Shown here piece after piece: positions 30,576-41,129 of a stretch of 50,062 nt of DNA. The stretch is from Acinetobacter sp. ANC 3781. GTDB taxonomy: Bacteria; Pseudomonadota; Gammaproteobacteria; Pseudomonadales; Moraxellaceae. Within the stretch, counting starts at the first letter, position 1; each line of letters opens with the position of its first letter. The stretch spans positions 28,751-78,812 of the forward strand of contig NZ_SJOH01000020.1 in the NCBI RefSeq assembly GCF_004331285.1. The letters are read 5' to 3'. Position numbers and translations under genes: made by a program. The notes below the pieces were generated by a model that searched no databases, was not told the DNA's origin, and worked only from the letters and a program-made list of their open reading frames with translations.

Positions 30576-32999
30576 TTAATCAGCTAAACTATATGCAACC
30601 ACATAATCTCCATGATCAGGCGACTGACGCGCCCCACCAGCAGAAATGACCACATATTGCTTACCCGTTTTTGGTGAAATATAGCTGATTGGTGTACCTT
30701 GGCTACCCACAGGTAAACGCGCTTTCCATAGCTCTTCACCATTTGAAGAGTTAAATGCACGTAAGTAATAATCCTGCGTTGCTGCAAAGAACACTAAACC
30801 ACCCTGTGTTGCCATTGGACCACCAATAGTTGGCATACCAATCGGTGCTTTTAAGCCCATCTTAATACCCATTGGACCTGTCTCTTCGACTGTACCCAAA
30901 GGAACCTGCCATGCAATTTGACGAGTTTTCATATCAATTGCGGTCATGGTGCCAAAAGGTGGTTTTTGACAAGGAATACTTAACGCTGACCAGAACCGGT
31001 TTTTGTTTACTTTGTATGGTGTATCTTTCATTGGCACAGCCCCCATACCTGTATTCACTTTTTCACCGCCATTGGCTTGAATGGCTAAATCTTCAGGCGT
31101 TTGCTTAATTAACTGAATCCAAAGTCCTAGACGCATGTCATTCACAAACATATAACGATGGGTTGGGTCAAATGCAATTGAACCCCAGTTCATACCGCCC
31201 AATGAACCTGGGAAGCTCAATGAAACATCAGTCCCTGGTGCAGTGAATAGGCCTTCATAACGCATCGATTTGAAATTAATACGACACATCAACTGATCAA
31301 ATGGCGTTGCGCCCCACATGTCCGATTCGGTCAAAGTTTGATTACCAATCTGCGGCATTTCAACTGAACGTGGCTGAGTTGCGCTGTATTGCTCATCAGG
31401 AATATCAGCAGCTTTTACAGGCTGCTCAATGACTTTGGTCAAAGGTTTACCAGTAAGACGGTCTAGTACAAAGAACTGACCTGACTTGGTGCCAATCACA
31501 ACGGCGGGCTTAGTCGAACCATCTTTCAGTGGGAAATCCACCAAACTTGGTTGCATAGGTAAATCAAAATCCCATAAATCATTATGTACTGTCTGATAGA
31601 CCCACTTTTCTTTACCTGTAGTCGCATCTAGTGCCAATACCGAAGTATTGTATTTATGATCCAATGGCTGACGGTTTGCTCCCCAAAGGTCGACCGAAGA
31701 ACTTCCCATCGGTAAAAACACGGTATTCATTTGTGGGTCATAAGACATTGCAGCCCATGAGTTGGCTGAACTACGCTTATAGGTTTCACCCGGTTTAAGT
31801 ACATAGTTCGGATTTGCATTACGTGGATCGAAGGCCCAACGCAACTGACCTGTAATAATATCGTATGCACGAATTACACCACCTGGCATGTCTGCACCTA
31901 CGTTATCGGCAATACGGCTGCCAATGACGATTGACGTACCTGCAATAGTCGGTGCTGAAGTGACTTCAAAACGCGGTGCTTTGGTGCCGTCACCTAAGCC
32001 TTCAAGCAAATTCACCGTCCCATCGACACCGAAGTCTTTACAACGCTCCCCTGTATCGGCATTCACTGCAATTAAACGACCATCAGGTGTATTGGTATAA
32101 ACACGACGTGGACATGCGGTATTGGTTGCCACAGCAGTGACTGCGTTTGCACCGGCCAATGTTGGCTGTACCAAGGCTTGCGTCGAATCGAAATAAGCAA
32201 CGCCACGGCATCGCTCCCAAGCATCGGCTTTAGAGTTGACTTCGGCTTTCCATATTTGTTTACCTGAGTCTGCATCCAGAGCAATCATGTTGTTATGCGG
32301 GGTACATAAAAATACTTTATTGCCGACCTGCAATGGCGTCATTTGATCTTCTGCACCATTACCCGAACCTGTGGTCATATCTCCCGTCCGGAAACGCCAA
32401 GCTTCCTTGAGTTTAGATACGTTATTACGGTTAATTTGATCAAGTGCGGCAAAACGGCTACCACCCGCATCACCACCATAGTGATCCCAATTGACCTGTT
32501 GTTTATTTGGCGCCACTGGTACAAGCGGTAATTCCTGACCAGAAGCTTCCACTGTTGGATGTGGAATAAACATACCGTACATACCACCCAACATGCCTAG
32601 AACAGTCAGTCCACCTACAACATAAGCAGGTGCAGACATTGCAATTTGTTGCTGATATTTACGAATAGATGGCAAGCTGAATAACACAGCAGCAAATAAA
32701 CCTGCTGGAAACATTAAACGTGAATGCAGTGGCCAAAATTCCAGGCCAGTATCAATCAATGCCCAAATGACGGTGCCTACAAAGACTAAACTGAATAATC
32801 CAACCCCAAGGGCTTTTTTTCTAAAAATGAAAATCGATGAAACGATGATCACTAAGCCTGCAATAAAGAAGTACCAAGAGCCGCCTAAACTGATGAGCTT
32901 CACGCCACCAATTAAATAAAATAGGCCGGTTAGTAATAAAGCCAAACCTAATATAAAACACCATATTTTAAATATGGGTTGAGATTGCGCTTCGGACAT
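30576..32999 (-). CDS. quiA: PQQ-dependent quinate/shikimate dehydrogenase
   Basis: Membrane-bound enzyme that oxidises quinate and shikimate at the periplasmic face and passes electrons to ubiquinone. 807 residues. About five N-terminal hydrophobic helices (to residue 150) are followed by an eight-bladed propeller of the quinoprotein glucose-dehydrogenase type, with DHYGGDAGGSRFAALDQINR at its start, repeated W-motifs such as ALDATTGKEKWVYQTVHNDLWDFD, and the C-terminal GGARQSPDHGDYVVAYSL. It is the last gene of the pca-qui operon, exactly as in A. baylyi. A 16-bp-stem hairpin separates it from quiX. Confidence 0.95.
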   Translation of the reverse strand: MSEAQSQPIFKIWCFILGLALLLTGLFYLIGGVKLISLGGSWYFFIAGLVIIVSSIFIFRKKALGVGLFSLVFVGTVIWALIDTGLEFWPLHSRLMFPAGLFAAVLFSLPSIRKYQQQIAMSAPAYVVGGLTVLGMLGGMYGMFIPHPTVEASGQELPLVPVAPNKQQVNWDHYGGDAGGSRFAALDQINRNNVSKLKEAWRFRTGDMTTGSGNGAEDQMTPLQVGNKVFLCTPHNNMIALDADSGKQIWKAEVNSKADAWERCRGVAYFDSTQALVQPTLAGANAVTAVATNTACPRRVYTNTPDGRLIAVNADTGERCKDFGVDGTVNLLEGLGDGTKAPRFEVTSAPTIAGTSIVIGSRIADNVGADMPGGVIRAYDIITGQLRWAFDPRNANPNYVLKPGETYKRSSANSWAAMSYDPQMNTVFLPMGSSSVDLWGANRQPLDHKYNTSVLALDATTGKEKWVYQTVHNDLWDFDLPMQPSLVDFPLKDGSTKPAVVIGTKSGQFFVLDRLTGKPLTKVIEQPVKAADIPDEQYSATQPRSVEMPQIGNQTLTESDMWGATPFDQLMCRINFKSMRYEGLFTAPGTDVSLSFPGSLGGMNWGSIAFDPTHRYMFVNDMRLGLWIQLIKQTPEDLAIQANGGEKVNTGMGAVPMKDTPYKVNKNRFWSALSIPCQKPPFGTMTAIDMKTRQIAWQVPLGTVEETGPMGIKMGLKAPIGMPTIGGPMATQGGLVFFAATQDYYLRAFNSSNGEELWKARLPVGSQGTPISYISPKTGKQYVVISAGGARQSPDHGDYVVAYSLAD

Positions 33000-33111
33000 A
33001 TTTTTTACTCCAAATGCTGTGTTTTAAATGATCACTTCTGCTTCATTCTGAGGATCATTCACATCACATCTAAACTTTTGAGCCTTCACAATTGAATTGT
33101 TTCAGCAACGA

Positions 33112-33167
33112 AAAAGAGTGTTTAAATCTGGCGACCGTATTGCCTAAAATTTAAACACTCTTTTCAC
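33112..33167 (-). terminator. Long hairpin between quiX and quiA
   Basis: AAAAGAGTGTTTAAAT (33112-33127) and ATTTAAACACTCTTTT (33149-33164) are perfect 16-bp complements around a 21-nt loop; on the minus strand the stem ends in CTCTTTTTCG. It sits in the 179-bp gap and may act as a partial terminator or mRNA stabiliser, lowering quiA relative to upstream genes. Confidence 0.75.
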
Positions 33168-33178
33168 TTTATATACGA

Positions 33179-34516
33179 TTAAAAATTCACCTTTACGCTA
33201 AGTCCAGCCACCCAAGCATCATCAACCTCCTTCACGCCAGAAGGTTGGTAGATATATTGCAGGTTAGGTCTGAGCATCACCGCAGGCGACCATTGGTAGG
33301 TGTAATTGAGTTCTACATTGAGTTCATCACGTTGAATCGGGACATAGTCATTCGCAACAGCATCGTAACTGTAATAACCACGCCCTTCGTTGGTGGCGAT
33401 TTGCTTGTCTGTCGCACGATCATTCACCACATAGTTAGCTAAACCCAAGCCAATCGAATCATTGGGGCGACTGTCAAAAGGGCCTTTATACCAAAGTGCC
33501 AGCTGTTGTGTACTTTCTACAGCGGTCGTGTCTCGGTCATTGATGACCCCATTAAAACTAATATATAGGCCGCGTTTAGGATCAGACCCGCGTTGGGTCA
33601 GTTGTTGTTGAGCATTCAACCAGAAACTATATTTGCCATCATGGATTTCTCCTGATGTACCCACATCATTAGCTTCTGCTGTGGAATACAATGCACCTAC
33701 TTTATATTCGCCCGGTAAAGCGTTAAATGTGGCAAGTTTAGGCTTCCATGCCAGTTCAACCGGAATCGTGGCTCCTTCAACATTGTCCATATCGAGGTTA
33801 AAGCCATCACGATCCGAGTCTGTTTTGACATTGTCTGGATTGACTTCATAGACCCCTACACCTAGCGACCAATCCGGTGCAAATTGATATTTGAGGTTTG
33901 TTCCCCATAAGCCGACAGGCCAGTTATACCAAATCGAACCGATGGATTTTCCAAGCTGTCCACCACACAAAAGTAAATTCTGAAATTCACATTGTGAGCT
34001 GTTAAAGTCATCGGACATGCCCATCCGACCAATCTTGAACTGGACACGGTTGTCATCAAATCCGGTTTTGATCCATGCTTGGGTTAAGCGCCAGATTTTG
34101 CCACGACCATAAATTTCCTGGCTGTTACCCAAAGTGCTGGCACGTGGATCTTTAATGCGTTCAAGCGTTAAGGCGTTACCATCTCGCTTGGTAATCATTA
34201 AGCCTGCTGTGGTATTTTCCCAACCTGCAATTTTGTTTAAATCAAAATTGGCACCTAAGGTCAACTGTGCAACATTGTCAAAACTTTTGTCTTCGTTATA
34301 ACCGCCAGCCAGATTAGTGGCTGACTGGCTCATAATCGAAGCAGTAAATTTATAACCTTGATCTTCCAGTTGCTTCCGTTCACCGTTCCAATCACCGAAT
34401 AACCATTGACGATCTGCCGAATAAAATTCATTGGCTGAAGCCAATTGGCAACCTAATAATGCCAATGACAATGTGACAAGTTTTAAAATAGGTGGTTTTA
34501 ATAACTGTTCTTGCAT
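33179..34516 (-). CDS. quiX: OprB-type porin of the quinate operon
   Basis: 445 residues from the ATG at 34516; AAGGAT is 8 nt upstream, and the slightly longer frame would start with TTG. The signal peptide is MQEQLLKPPILKLVTLSLALLGCQLASA; the mature protein begins NEFYSADRQWLFGDWNGERKQLEDQGYKF, typical of carbohydrate-selective OprB porins, and ends in an aromatic-terminated strand (VKVNF). Position between quiC and quiA equals QuiX of A. baylyi. It presumably lets quinate, shikimate or their products cross the outer membrane. Confidence 0.93.
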   Translation of the reverse strand: MQEQLLKPPILKLVTLSLALLGCQLASANEFYSADRQWLFGDWNGERKQLEDQGYKFTASIMSQSATNLAGGYNEDKSFDNVAQLTLGANFDLNKIAGWENTTAGLMITKRDGNALTLERIKDPRASTLGNSQEIYGRGKIWRLTQAWIKTGFDDNRVQFKIGRMGMSDDFNSSQCEFQNLLLCGGQLGKSIGSIWYNWPVGLWGTNLKYQFAPDWSLGVGVYEVNPDNVKTDSDRDGFNLDMDNVEGATIPVELAWKPKLATFNALPGEYKVGALYSTAEANDVGTSGEIHDGKYSFWLNAQQQLTQRGSDPKRGLYISFNGVINDRDTTAVESTQQLALWYKGPFDSRPNDSIGLGLANYVVNDRATDKQIATNEGRGYYSYDAVANDYVPIQRDELNVELNYTYQWSPAVMLRPNLQYIYQPSGVKEVDDAWVAGLSVKVNF

Positions 34517-34576
34517 AACCAAACATCCTTTTTGTTTAGAAAACTCAACTCAAGTGAGCTTTCCATGCAATTTTTA

Positions 34577-36037
34577 TTATTTCACCCGAACAGCTGGGCT
34601 CAGTTCAGAAGTCGCGCCTAAATGGTCAGTGACATTGGCTGTCACATTGGCAACACTGTTTTCCACTTTCCACGTTGCTTGACCTTTACCTTGTGCATTG
34701 GTCGTGACAACTTGAGTACCTAAATACTGTTCTGCTTCTTGGCTATTCGCCTGACGATTGGCAAAGAACTCAACACGGTAACGTTGATTCGGTTGTGCCT
34801 GGACTTGAGCCATGACTTGACCTTTGCTATAGCTCAAACGTGGGGCTTGAATATTCTGGTTTGGTATCGCGTTACAGCCCTGTTCATTCGGCTGTGTACA
34901 CGTTTTTTGCAGTTTCGCCGCTTCAATTACTACACCGCCACCACGAGAACCAACAAAATCTGCATGTTCTAAAGCTGGCACAGCAAAAACAATGGCACCT
35001 AAACGCTGATTGGGTACACATGAACCACCCGCTTCACAGCGTTTAATATCTTTAGCGTTATTCCAAATTAAATTTTTGGTCAGAGTTGTACGTGCATTGG
35101 CATCTTTTTCTGAACGAATGGCTATTCCTAAACGGTTACCATGAACTTTGTTGCTGTCAAAAATGTTGCCATCACCCGTAAGGTTAAAACCAATCGAGTT
35201 ATTGGTCAGTTCGTTATAGGCGATGTAATTGCGCTTGCCCCAATTGATTTGTAAACCATCAGAGTAGTTTTCAAATTTGTTTCCTACTACAGCATTGTCA
35301 TTGCCCCACAAGATTTCGATACCCTGCGACGGTTCTGGATTAGCTTTAGTTGAAGTAAACAGGTTGTTGGCCACAAGGTTAAATGCTGCACCACGGGTGA
35401 GCTCAAGACCATCACCGTTATCCACAAACAGATTGTTCAGAACTTTATTATTATTGGTGGTGGTTGAGGTCGGATTGCCCTTGCCATCATCACCGGTCAG
35501 CATTACGCCCGAACCACCATAGTTATTACTAATGCGGTTATGTTGAATCAAGTTATTGCTTGAACGGTTCACCAAAACGCCAATACAGAAACGACGAATA
35601 TCGAGTCCTTTTAAAGTCACACCATTCACATCTTGCAAAACGAGACCAGGTAAAGTCGTGGTACGGACATTGGTGCCATACTGTTCAGGGTTTGCCCCCG
35701 GACATGCTTTAGCCCCCTCGCCTTTAATATAGTTTGAACCATCAATCGCAATAAACTCGCCCGTTTTGTCCCATTGCGCCCCGATGATTTTCACTGAGGA
35801 CTTAATCGGCGGTAAAGGTTGATTCAGTTTTATCGCATAGGGTGCTTTACCCACAGCCTGGATTTGAATTTCATTTTCTTGTATCGCATTGCTATTGGAT
35901 TGTTCAATCGCCCAACGCAGTGAACCCTTTGCACTATCGTCTTGATAGCGATCCACAATATATGTTTCTGCACTGGCAAAACCTGATGCCGCTAAGCTCA
36001 AAACCAATGTGGTTAAACGTAAGGTTGATGGTTTCAT
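34577..36037 (-). CDS. quiC: 3-dehydroshikimate dehydratase, periplasmic
   Basis: Converts 3-dehydroshikimate to protocatechuate. 486 residues with a signal peptide (MKPSTLRLTTLVLSLAASGFASA). The body is a right-handed parallel beta-helix, seen as many short NxI/NxF repeats (NNLIQHNRISNNYGGSGVML, NKFENYSDGLQINWG). This is the Acinetobacter type of dehydratase, unrelated to the TIM-barrel AsbF/QsuB enzymes. The gene lies between quiB and quiX as in A. baylyi, with AGGAT before the ATG. Confidence 0.93.
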   Translation of the reverse strand: MKPSTLRLTTLVLSLAASGFASAETYIVDRYQDDSAKGSLRWAIEQSNSNAIQENEIQIQAVGKAPYAIKLNQPLPPIKSSVKIIGAQWDKTGEFIAIDGSNYIKGEGAKACPGANPEQYGTNVRTTTLPGLVLQDVNGVTLKGLDIRRFCIGVLVNRSSNNLIQHNRISNNYGGSGVMLTGDDGKGNPTSTTTNNNKVLNNLFVDNGDGLELTRGAAFNLVANNLFTSTKANPEPSQGIEILWGNDNAVVGNKFENYSDGLQINWGKRNYIAYNELTNNSIGFNLTGDGNIFDSNKVHGNRLGIAIRSEKDANARTTLTKNLIWNNAKDIKRCEAGGSCVPNQRLGAIVFAVPALEHADFVGSRGGGVVIEAAKLQKTCTQPNEQGCNAIPNQNIQAPRLSYSKGQVMAQVQAQPNQRYRVEFFANRQANSQEAEQYLGTQVVTTNAQGKGQATWKVENSVANVTANVTDHLGATSELSPAVRVK

Positions 36038-36081
36038 ATTTAAAATCCTTTTCTATACTTGAAGATCAATAACACAGTGCA

Positions 36082-36939
36082 TTAAGGGATCGGTTGTACT
36101 GTTTTCAGCAACTGTTTGAGTTGGGTTACATCAATTTGACCCGGCGCAGAGGCTTCCCCAATCATGCCGAAACTCAAACTGCCGCCCATATTGGCAGTCG
36201 CGACACGTGAAATTGTACCCAACTGTCCCATCGACATAGTCAGCAGTGGTTTTTGACTTTTTTGACTGACGGCCAGCGTGGCATTCATGAGGGTAAAGAC
36301 ATCTTGTTTTGACTTGGGCATCACCGCAATTTTAAGAATATCTGCGCCCATCTGATCTTGTTTCAGTAGGCGGTTTTCTATGTCCTGTTGCTCAGGTGTT
36401 TTGGCAAAATCATGATTCGACATGATCACCAACACTTTCTTGTCATGCGCCAACTTGGTTAATTTCGCTACACTTCCAGCATTGCGGAACATTTCGATAT
36501 CCAGCAATTGCATAAATGGCTTTTTCAAATATTCATGATAAATCTTTTCATAGTCTTGGTCGGACACCGTCATTTTTCCACCTTCGTTATGGGTACGAAT
36601 GGTGGCAATCAACGGTTTGTCTTTTAAAATTTGATTCAGCTGCTGACCCAGTGCAATCACTTTTTTACTCTCGGCAGAAAACTCCAGTAAGTCGATGCGA
36701 AACTCAGCCACATCTGCGTTTGGGTTGCTGGCAATCACTTGCGCTTGGGCAATCGCCTGCTCTGCTGTTTTTGCGGTAATCGGTACAATGGTTTTGACAG
36801 GTAAGTCACCAATATTGAGATTTTTCACCACATAATGTCGCGCACTTGATTGAACCGCTTCTGCTGCAAATGCTGGCATTTCCGCTAAAACAGCAGTGCT
36901 TAAGCAAAGTTGCATCGCAATTTTTTTAATCTTCATCAT
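36082..36939 (-). CDS. quiB: 3-dehydroquinate dehydratase, type I, periplasmic
   Basis: Dehydrates 3-dehydroquinate to 3-dehydroshikimate. 285 residues: signal peptide MMKIKKIAMQLCLSTAVLAEMPAFA, then a type I (AroD-like) TIM barrel. AEFRIDLLEF is the substrate-binding strand, the Schiff-base Lys is in DILKIAVMP and the catalytic His in MSNHDFAKT. Export distinguishes it from the biosynthetic cytosolic enzyme, so the whole quinate-to-protocatechuate conversion is periplasmic. A 157-bp gap separates it from pcaG; apart from a small hairpin I see nothing in it. Confidence 0.93.
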   Translation of the reverse strand: MMKIKKIAMQLCLSTAVLAEMPAFAAEAVQSSARHYVVKNLNIGDLPVKTIVPITAKTAEQAIAQAQVIASNPNADVAEFRIDLLEFSAESKKVIALGQQLNQILKDKPLIATIRTHNEGGKMTVSDQDYEKIYHEYLKKPFMQLLDIEMFRNAGSVAKLTKLAHDKKVLVIMSNHDFAKTPEQQDIENRLLKQDQMGADILKIAVMPKSKQDVFTLMNATLAVSQKSQKPLLTMSMGQLGTISRVATANMGGSLSFGMIGEASAPGQIDVTQLKQLLKTVQPIP

Positions 36940-37096
36940 TACATTTCCTTGTATTTATAAACTTATTGCCTGACTTCTGTCGTCAGCAACAAATATACGT
37001 AGGATGGATGAAATGGGTCATGCCATCACCACGCCTAAACTTGAATCATTTCAACAAGAGCAATAATGAACTAGCTGCTCTTGCCAATTCCGACAA

Positions 37097-37726
37097 TTAG
37101 ATGTCTAAGAAAACTGTTTCGTCTTCGCCTTGCACACGAATATCAAAGCGATACACCACTTCACCATCACGCACTTCACGTTTTGCAATGAGCGTCTGAC
37201 GACGAGGCGCCCATTCAATGCCTTTGAGTACAGGATCTTGTGCATTGGCTTCAGCTTCATCTTCAAAATACACCCGGGTATTCAGGCCAATATTAATCCC
37301 GCGAGCAAAGATGATCAGTGCAATATGCGGGGCTTGAGTTGTCCCTTTACGTCCCGGAACCGCACCCGGTTTAATGGTATTGAAACTCCAAAAACCAGTT
37401 TCGAAGTCAGCCCCTGTACGGCCCCAACCGAGGAAATTGGGATCGACTGCTTTGCCCTGAATATCGGCCGCACTTGGATAGACACCGTTGGCATCGGCCT
37501 GCCAGATTTCAATTAACACATCGCGTAACGGCAAACCCAGACCATCAAACACTTGACCTTCTAAGCGAATACGTTCGCCTAAAGTGTTGTCTTGAACTAA
37601 CTGATTATTAAAATTGTTTTCAAACACTTCGATGTTGGCTTGTTGTGGCAACAAACCAATGTGTACATAAGGTCCACCTGTTTGAGATGGCGTTTCATGC
37701 AATTCCTGAAAATTCCAATGGTTCAT
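37097..37726 (-). CDS. pcaG: Protocatechuate 3,4-dioxygenase, alpha subunit
   Basis: 209 residues. Intradiol dioxygenase fold: TPSQTGGPYVHIGL at the N-terminus, then LEGQVFDGLGLPLRDVLIEIWQADANGVYP. The alpha subunit lacks the full iron ligand set and pairs with PcaH, which supplies it. The gene follows pcaH by 15 bp with GGGAG before the ATG. Length and sequence match the Acinetobacter protein. Confidence 0.96.
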   Translation of the reverse strand: MNHWNFQELHETPSQTGGPYVHIGLLPQQANIEVFENNFNNQLVQDNTLGERIRLEGQVFDGLGLPLRDVLIEIWQADANGVYPSAADIQGKAVDPNFLGWGRTGADFETGFWSFNTIKPGAVPGRKGTTQAPHIALIIFARGINIGLNTRVYFEDEAEANAQDPVLKGIEWAPRRQTLIAKREVRDGEVVYRFDIRVQGEDETVFLDI

Positions 37727-37741
37727 GTTATTCTCCCTGAA

Positions 37742-38479
<738 letters not shown>

Positions 38480-38493
38480 TTAATCTTGTTCCA

Positions 38494-38928
38494 TTACTCT
38501 TGATTCGTTTGTTCTTGGCTGAGCTGCTGTTCACTCAGTTTTTGCGGGACAATGCCCAAATCTGCAAAAACCTCTTCTGCCATGTGCATAGCTGCATTAG
38601 CTGCAGGCAAACCGGCATACAGCGAACAATGCAAAATCAATTCTTTTAAATCGTCTTTGGTCACGCCATTATTAAAGCAAGCACGTAAATGCATCCGCAG
38701 TTCGTCTTCACGGCCCAATGCCAATAACACGGCAATGGTGACTAAGCTACGGGTGTGGCGTGGCATGCCTGGTCTAGACCAGACTTCGCCCCACGCAAAA
38801 CGGCTAATAAAGTTTTGAAAGTCGGCATTAAAATCATTCAAGTTCTCAATTGAACGACCGACATGCTTTTCACCCAGTACTTCGGTGCGTACGGCGATTC
38901 CTTGTTTATAACGTTGTTCATCATTCAT
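38494..38928 (-). CDS. pcaC: 4-carboxymuconolactone decarboxylase
   Basis: 144 residues of the CMD family: RFAWGEVWSRPGMPRHTRSLVTIAVLLALGREDELRMHLRACFNNGVTKDDLKELILHCSLYAGLPAANAAM, including the conserved Glu and His region. It makes 3-oxoadipate enol-lactone from the PcaB product. It is free-standing rather than fused to PcaD as in some other bacteria. Gene order pcaD-pcaK-pcaC-pcaH is the Acinetobacter arrangement. Confidence 0.96.
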   Translation of the reverse strand: MNDEQRYKQGIAVRTEVLGEKHVGRSIENLNDFNADFQNFISRFAWGEVWSRPGMPRHTRSLVTIAVLLALGREDELRMHLRACFNNGVTKDDLKELILHCSLYAGLPAANAAMHMAEEVFADLGIVPQKLSEQQLSQEQTNQE

Positions 38929-38942
38929 GGGAGAAATCTCAA

Positions 38943-40298
38943 TTAAGTCGCATCGGTATGTGCAACCAGTGATTTAACAAAAATAGCGACTGCTGCTGCC
39001 GTTGCAGGAATTAACAACAGGCTTAAAATGGCAGTAAATGACCAGTCATTACCCAGTAAAACTGCGCCAATCCAAGCCCCAAATACCGCACCGAAACGAC
39101 CAATCCCGGACATCCACGCCACGCCAGTTGCACGGCATTGGGTTGGATAAAAACGAGCACTCAATGCTGGCATAGCCGACTGTGCACCATTTATGGCAAT
39201 ACCTGCGCAAAGCACTAAAATGGCAAGTAATGTCGGGTTAGCTAAGCTTTGTCCTACGGCAAAAGCAAAGATCCCTGCGACAAAGTAGAAGCCTGCAATA
39301 ATGCGGTTCGGGTTGAAACGGTCCATTGCCCAGCCAATAAATAAAGCACTGAGGACACCGCCAAACTGGAACAAACCACCGATAAATGCAGCACGTTCCA
39401 TGCTTGCGCCAGTTTCACGCATTAAAGTTGGTAACCAACTGGTGAGCAGATAAATCATCACCAAACCCATGAAATAGGTCAGCCACAATAAAACCGTACC
39501 TTTGACATATTTCTGAGAGAACAGCATGCCAAACACACCTTTCTTCTCTGTACCTTCCGTTTTTTCTTCGGGTACATGAAACTCAGTTGCACCCTGTATT
39601 TTTTCAGGTGCAATACGAGTCAGAATTTTGCGGACTTTTTCGCTGTCACGACCTTTCACAATCAAGAAACGATATGATTCTGGCAGGAAGAAAATAACCA
39701 AAATCATCAAGATCAGTGGTAACCAACCGCCCAATAAAAATAAGCTGTGCCAACCAAAAGTTGGGATCAACCAACTACTGATGAAACCACCTGTTGCCAT
39801 ACCCAAGTTGTAACCACAGAACATGCAAGTGACGAGCAAAGAGCGAGAACGCTGTGGGCAATATTCAGAAAATAGCGTAGTCGCATTTGGCATGGCTGCA
39901 CCCAAACCAATTCCGGTTAAGAAGCGCAAGACTACCAAGGTGTTCAGGTCAGTTGCATAGGCGGATGCAAGAGTAAAACCACCAAAAATTAGCATCGATA
40001 CACTTAAAACAATCTTGCGTCCAAAGCGGTCAGCCGTCGGACCAGACACCAAAGCACCAATAATCATGCCGCCTAAGGCCGCACTCATGACTGGACCCAG
40101 TTGCGAGCGGTCAATCCCCCAGTCTTGTGCCAAGGCTGGAGCAATAAAACCCATTGCCGCAGTATCAATACCGTCAACAAAAACAATGAGAAAACATACA
40201 ATTGCAATCAACCACTGATACTTGCTAATCGGTGCATCATTAATCAGTGCTTGTGCGTCTATACTCGTTTTTTGAGTAGCGTATTCCTGAGACGCCAT
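38943..40298 (-). CDS. pcaK: 4-hydroxybenzoate/protocatechuate transporter, MFS/AAHS family
   Basis: 451 residues with twelve membrane segments. The acidic helix-1 motif is VDGIDTAAMGFIAPALAQDWG and the 2-3 loop is GPTADRFGRKIVL. It imports protocatechuate or 4-hydroxybenzoate with protons. GGAGG precedes the ATG. A second AAHS carrier of this window lies at 24258-25616. Confidence 0.95.
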   Translation of the reverse strand: MASQEYATQKTSIDAQALINDAPISKYQWLIAIVCFLIVFVDGIDTAAMGFIAPALAQDWGIDRSQLGPVMSAALGGMIIGALVSGPTADRFGRKIVLSVSMLIFGGFTLASAYATDLNTLVVLRFLTGIGLGAAMPNATTLFSEYCPQRSRSLLVTCMFCGYNLGMATGGFISSWLIPTFGWHSLFLLGGWLPLILMILVIFFLPESYRFLIVKGRDSEKVRKILTRIAPEKIQGATEFHVPEEKTEGTEKKGVFGMLFSQKYVKGTVLLWLTYFMGLVMIYLLTSWLPTLMRETGASMERAAFIGGLFQFGGVLSALFIGWAMDRFNPNRIIAGFYFVAGIFAFAVGQSLANPTLLAILVLCAGIAINGAQSAMPALSARFYPTQCRATGVAWMSGIGRFGAVFGAWIGAVLLGNDWSFTAILSLLLIPATAAAVAIFVKSLVAHTDAT

Positions 40299-40340
40299 AC
40301 CTGCCTCCTTGGGCTGAAAGTCCTTTTAAAAATTCTTGAA

Positions 40341-41129
40341 CTATTGAATTGATCCAATAAACTGACTGAGGGTTTGAGTAAACTGCTTGGGCTGCTCAAT
40401 ATTGGAAAGATGCGATGCATCTATCAACGCTAATTCACTATTTTGAATCTGTTGTTGCATATAGATGCCATCGGCCACTGTAGTGACCGGGTCAAACACC
40501 CCAGCGATGATCAAAGTCGGAACTGTAATCTGCTGAATTTCGGTGCTCAGATCCGCTTTTGCCAATGCTCGACAAGATTCTGCATATCCCAGCGCTGGCG
40601 TAGTGGCTAAAGACTGAATGGTGCGCTGTGCCAAAGTATTGTTTTGATAATCAAACTGTTCGCTAAACCAGCGTGCATGTGTAGTCGCTACCAGATCTAC
40701 TAAGCCATTGGCCGTTACGGCATCGGCACGTGCACTCCACCCTTCTTCAGTCCAGATTTTAGCTGCTGAGTTCGCCACAGTTATGCTATGAAAACGATCT
40801 GCATGATGAATACCAAGCCATAAAGCGGCCATGCCGCCCATTGAAATCCCGCAGAAATGTGCTTTTTCAATGTTTAAACCGTTTAAAATATCAATTACAT
40901 CTTCTGCAAGATTTTGTACAGTGGTCTGCTCAATTACATCGCTTTGACCGTGACCACGGGTGTCATAGGTCACTACTTTGAACTGTTGTTCGAAGGCAGC
41001 AACTTGTGGCTGCCACATGCCTTTATCTGTACCCAATGAATTTGAAAATACAATTACAGGTGCATCTTCTTGTCCGTTCACTTGTACAGCCAAGTGTTTG
41101 TCTTGACGATTGGTCATTGTGATATTCAC
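40341..41129 (-). CDS. pcaD: 3-oxoadipate enol-lactonase
   Basis: 262 residues. An alpha/beta hydrolase with Ser in CGISMGGMAAL, Asp in IAGVFDPVT and His in DASHLSNIEQP. The most likely start is GTG at 41129, overlapping the pcaB stop (ATGTGA), with GAGAGG just upstream; an ATG four codons later (41117) lacks a well-spaced ribosome site. The overlap suggests translational coupling to pcaB. The gene product completes the ortho pathway to 3-oxoadipate. Confidence 0.95.
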   Translation of the reverse strand: MNITMTNRQDKHLAVQVNGQEDAPVIVFSNSLGTDKGMWQPQVAAFEQQFKVVTYDTRGHGQSDVIEQTTVQNLAEDVIDILNGLNIEKAHFCGISMGGMAALWLGIHHADRFHSITVANSAAKIWTEEGWSARADAVTANGLVDLVATTHARWFSEQFDYQNNTLAQRTIQSLATTPALGYAESCRALAKADLSTEIQQITVPTLIIAGVFDPVTTVADGIYMQQQIQNSELALIDASHLSNIEQPKQFTQTLSQFIGSIQ

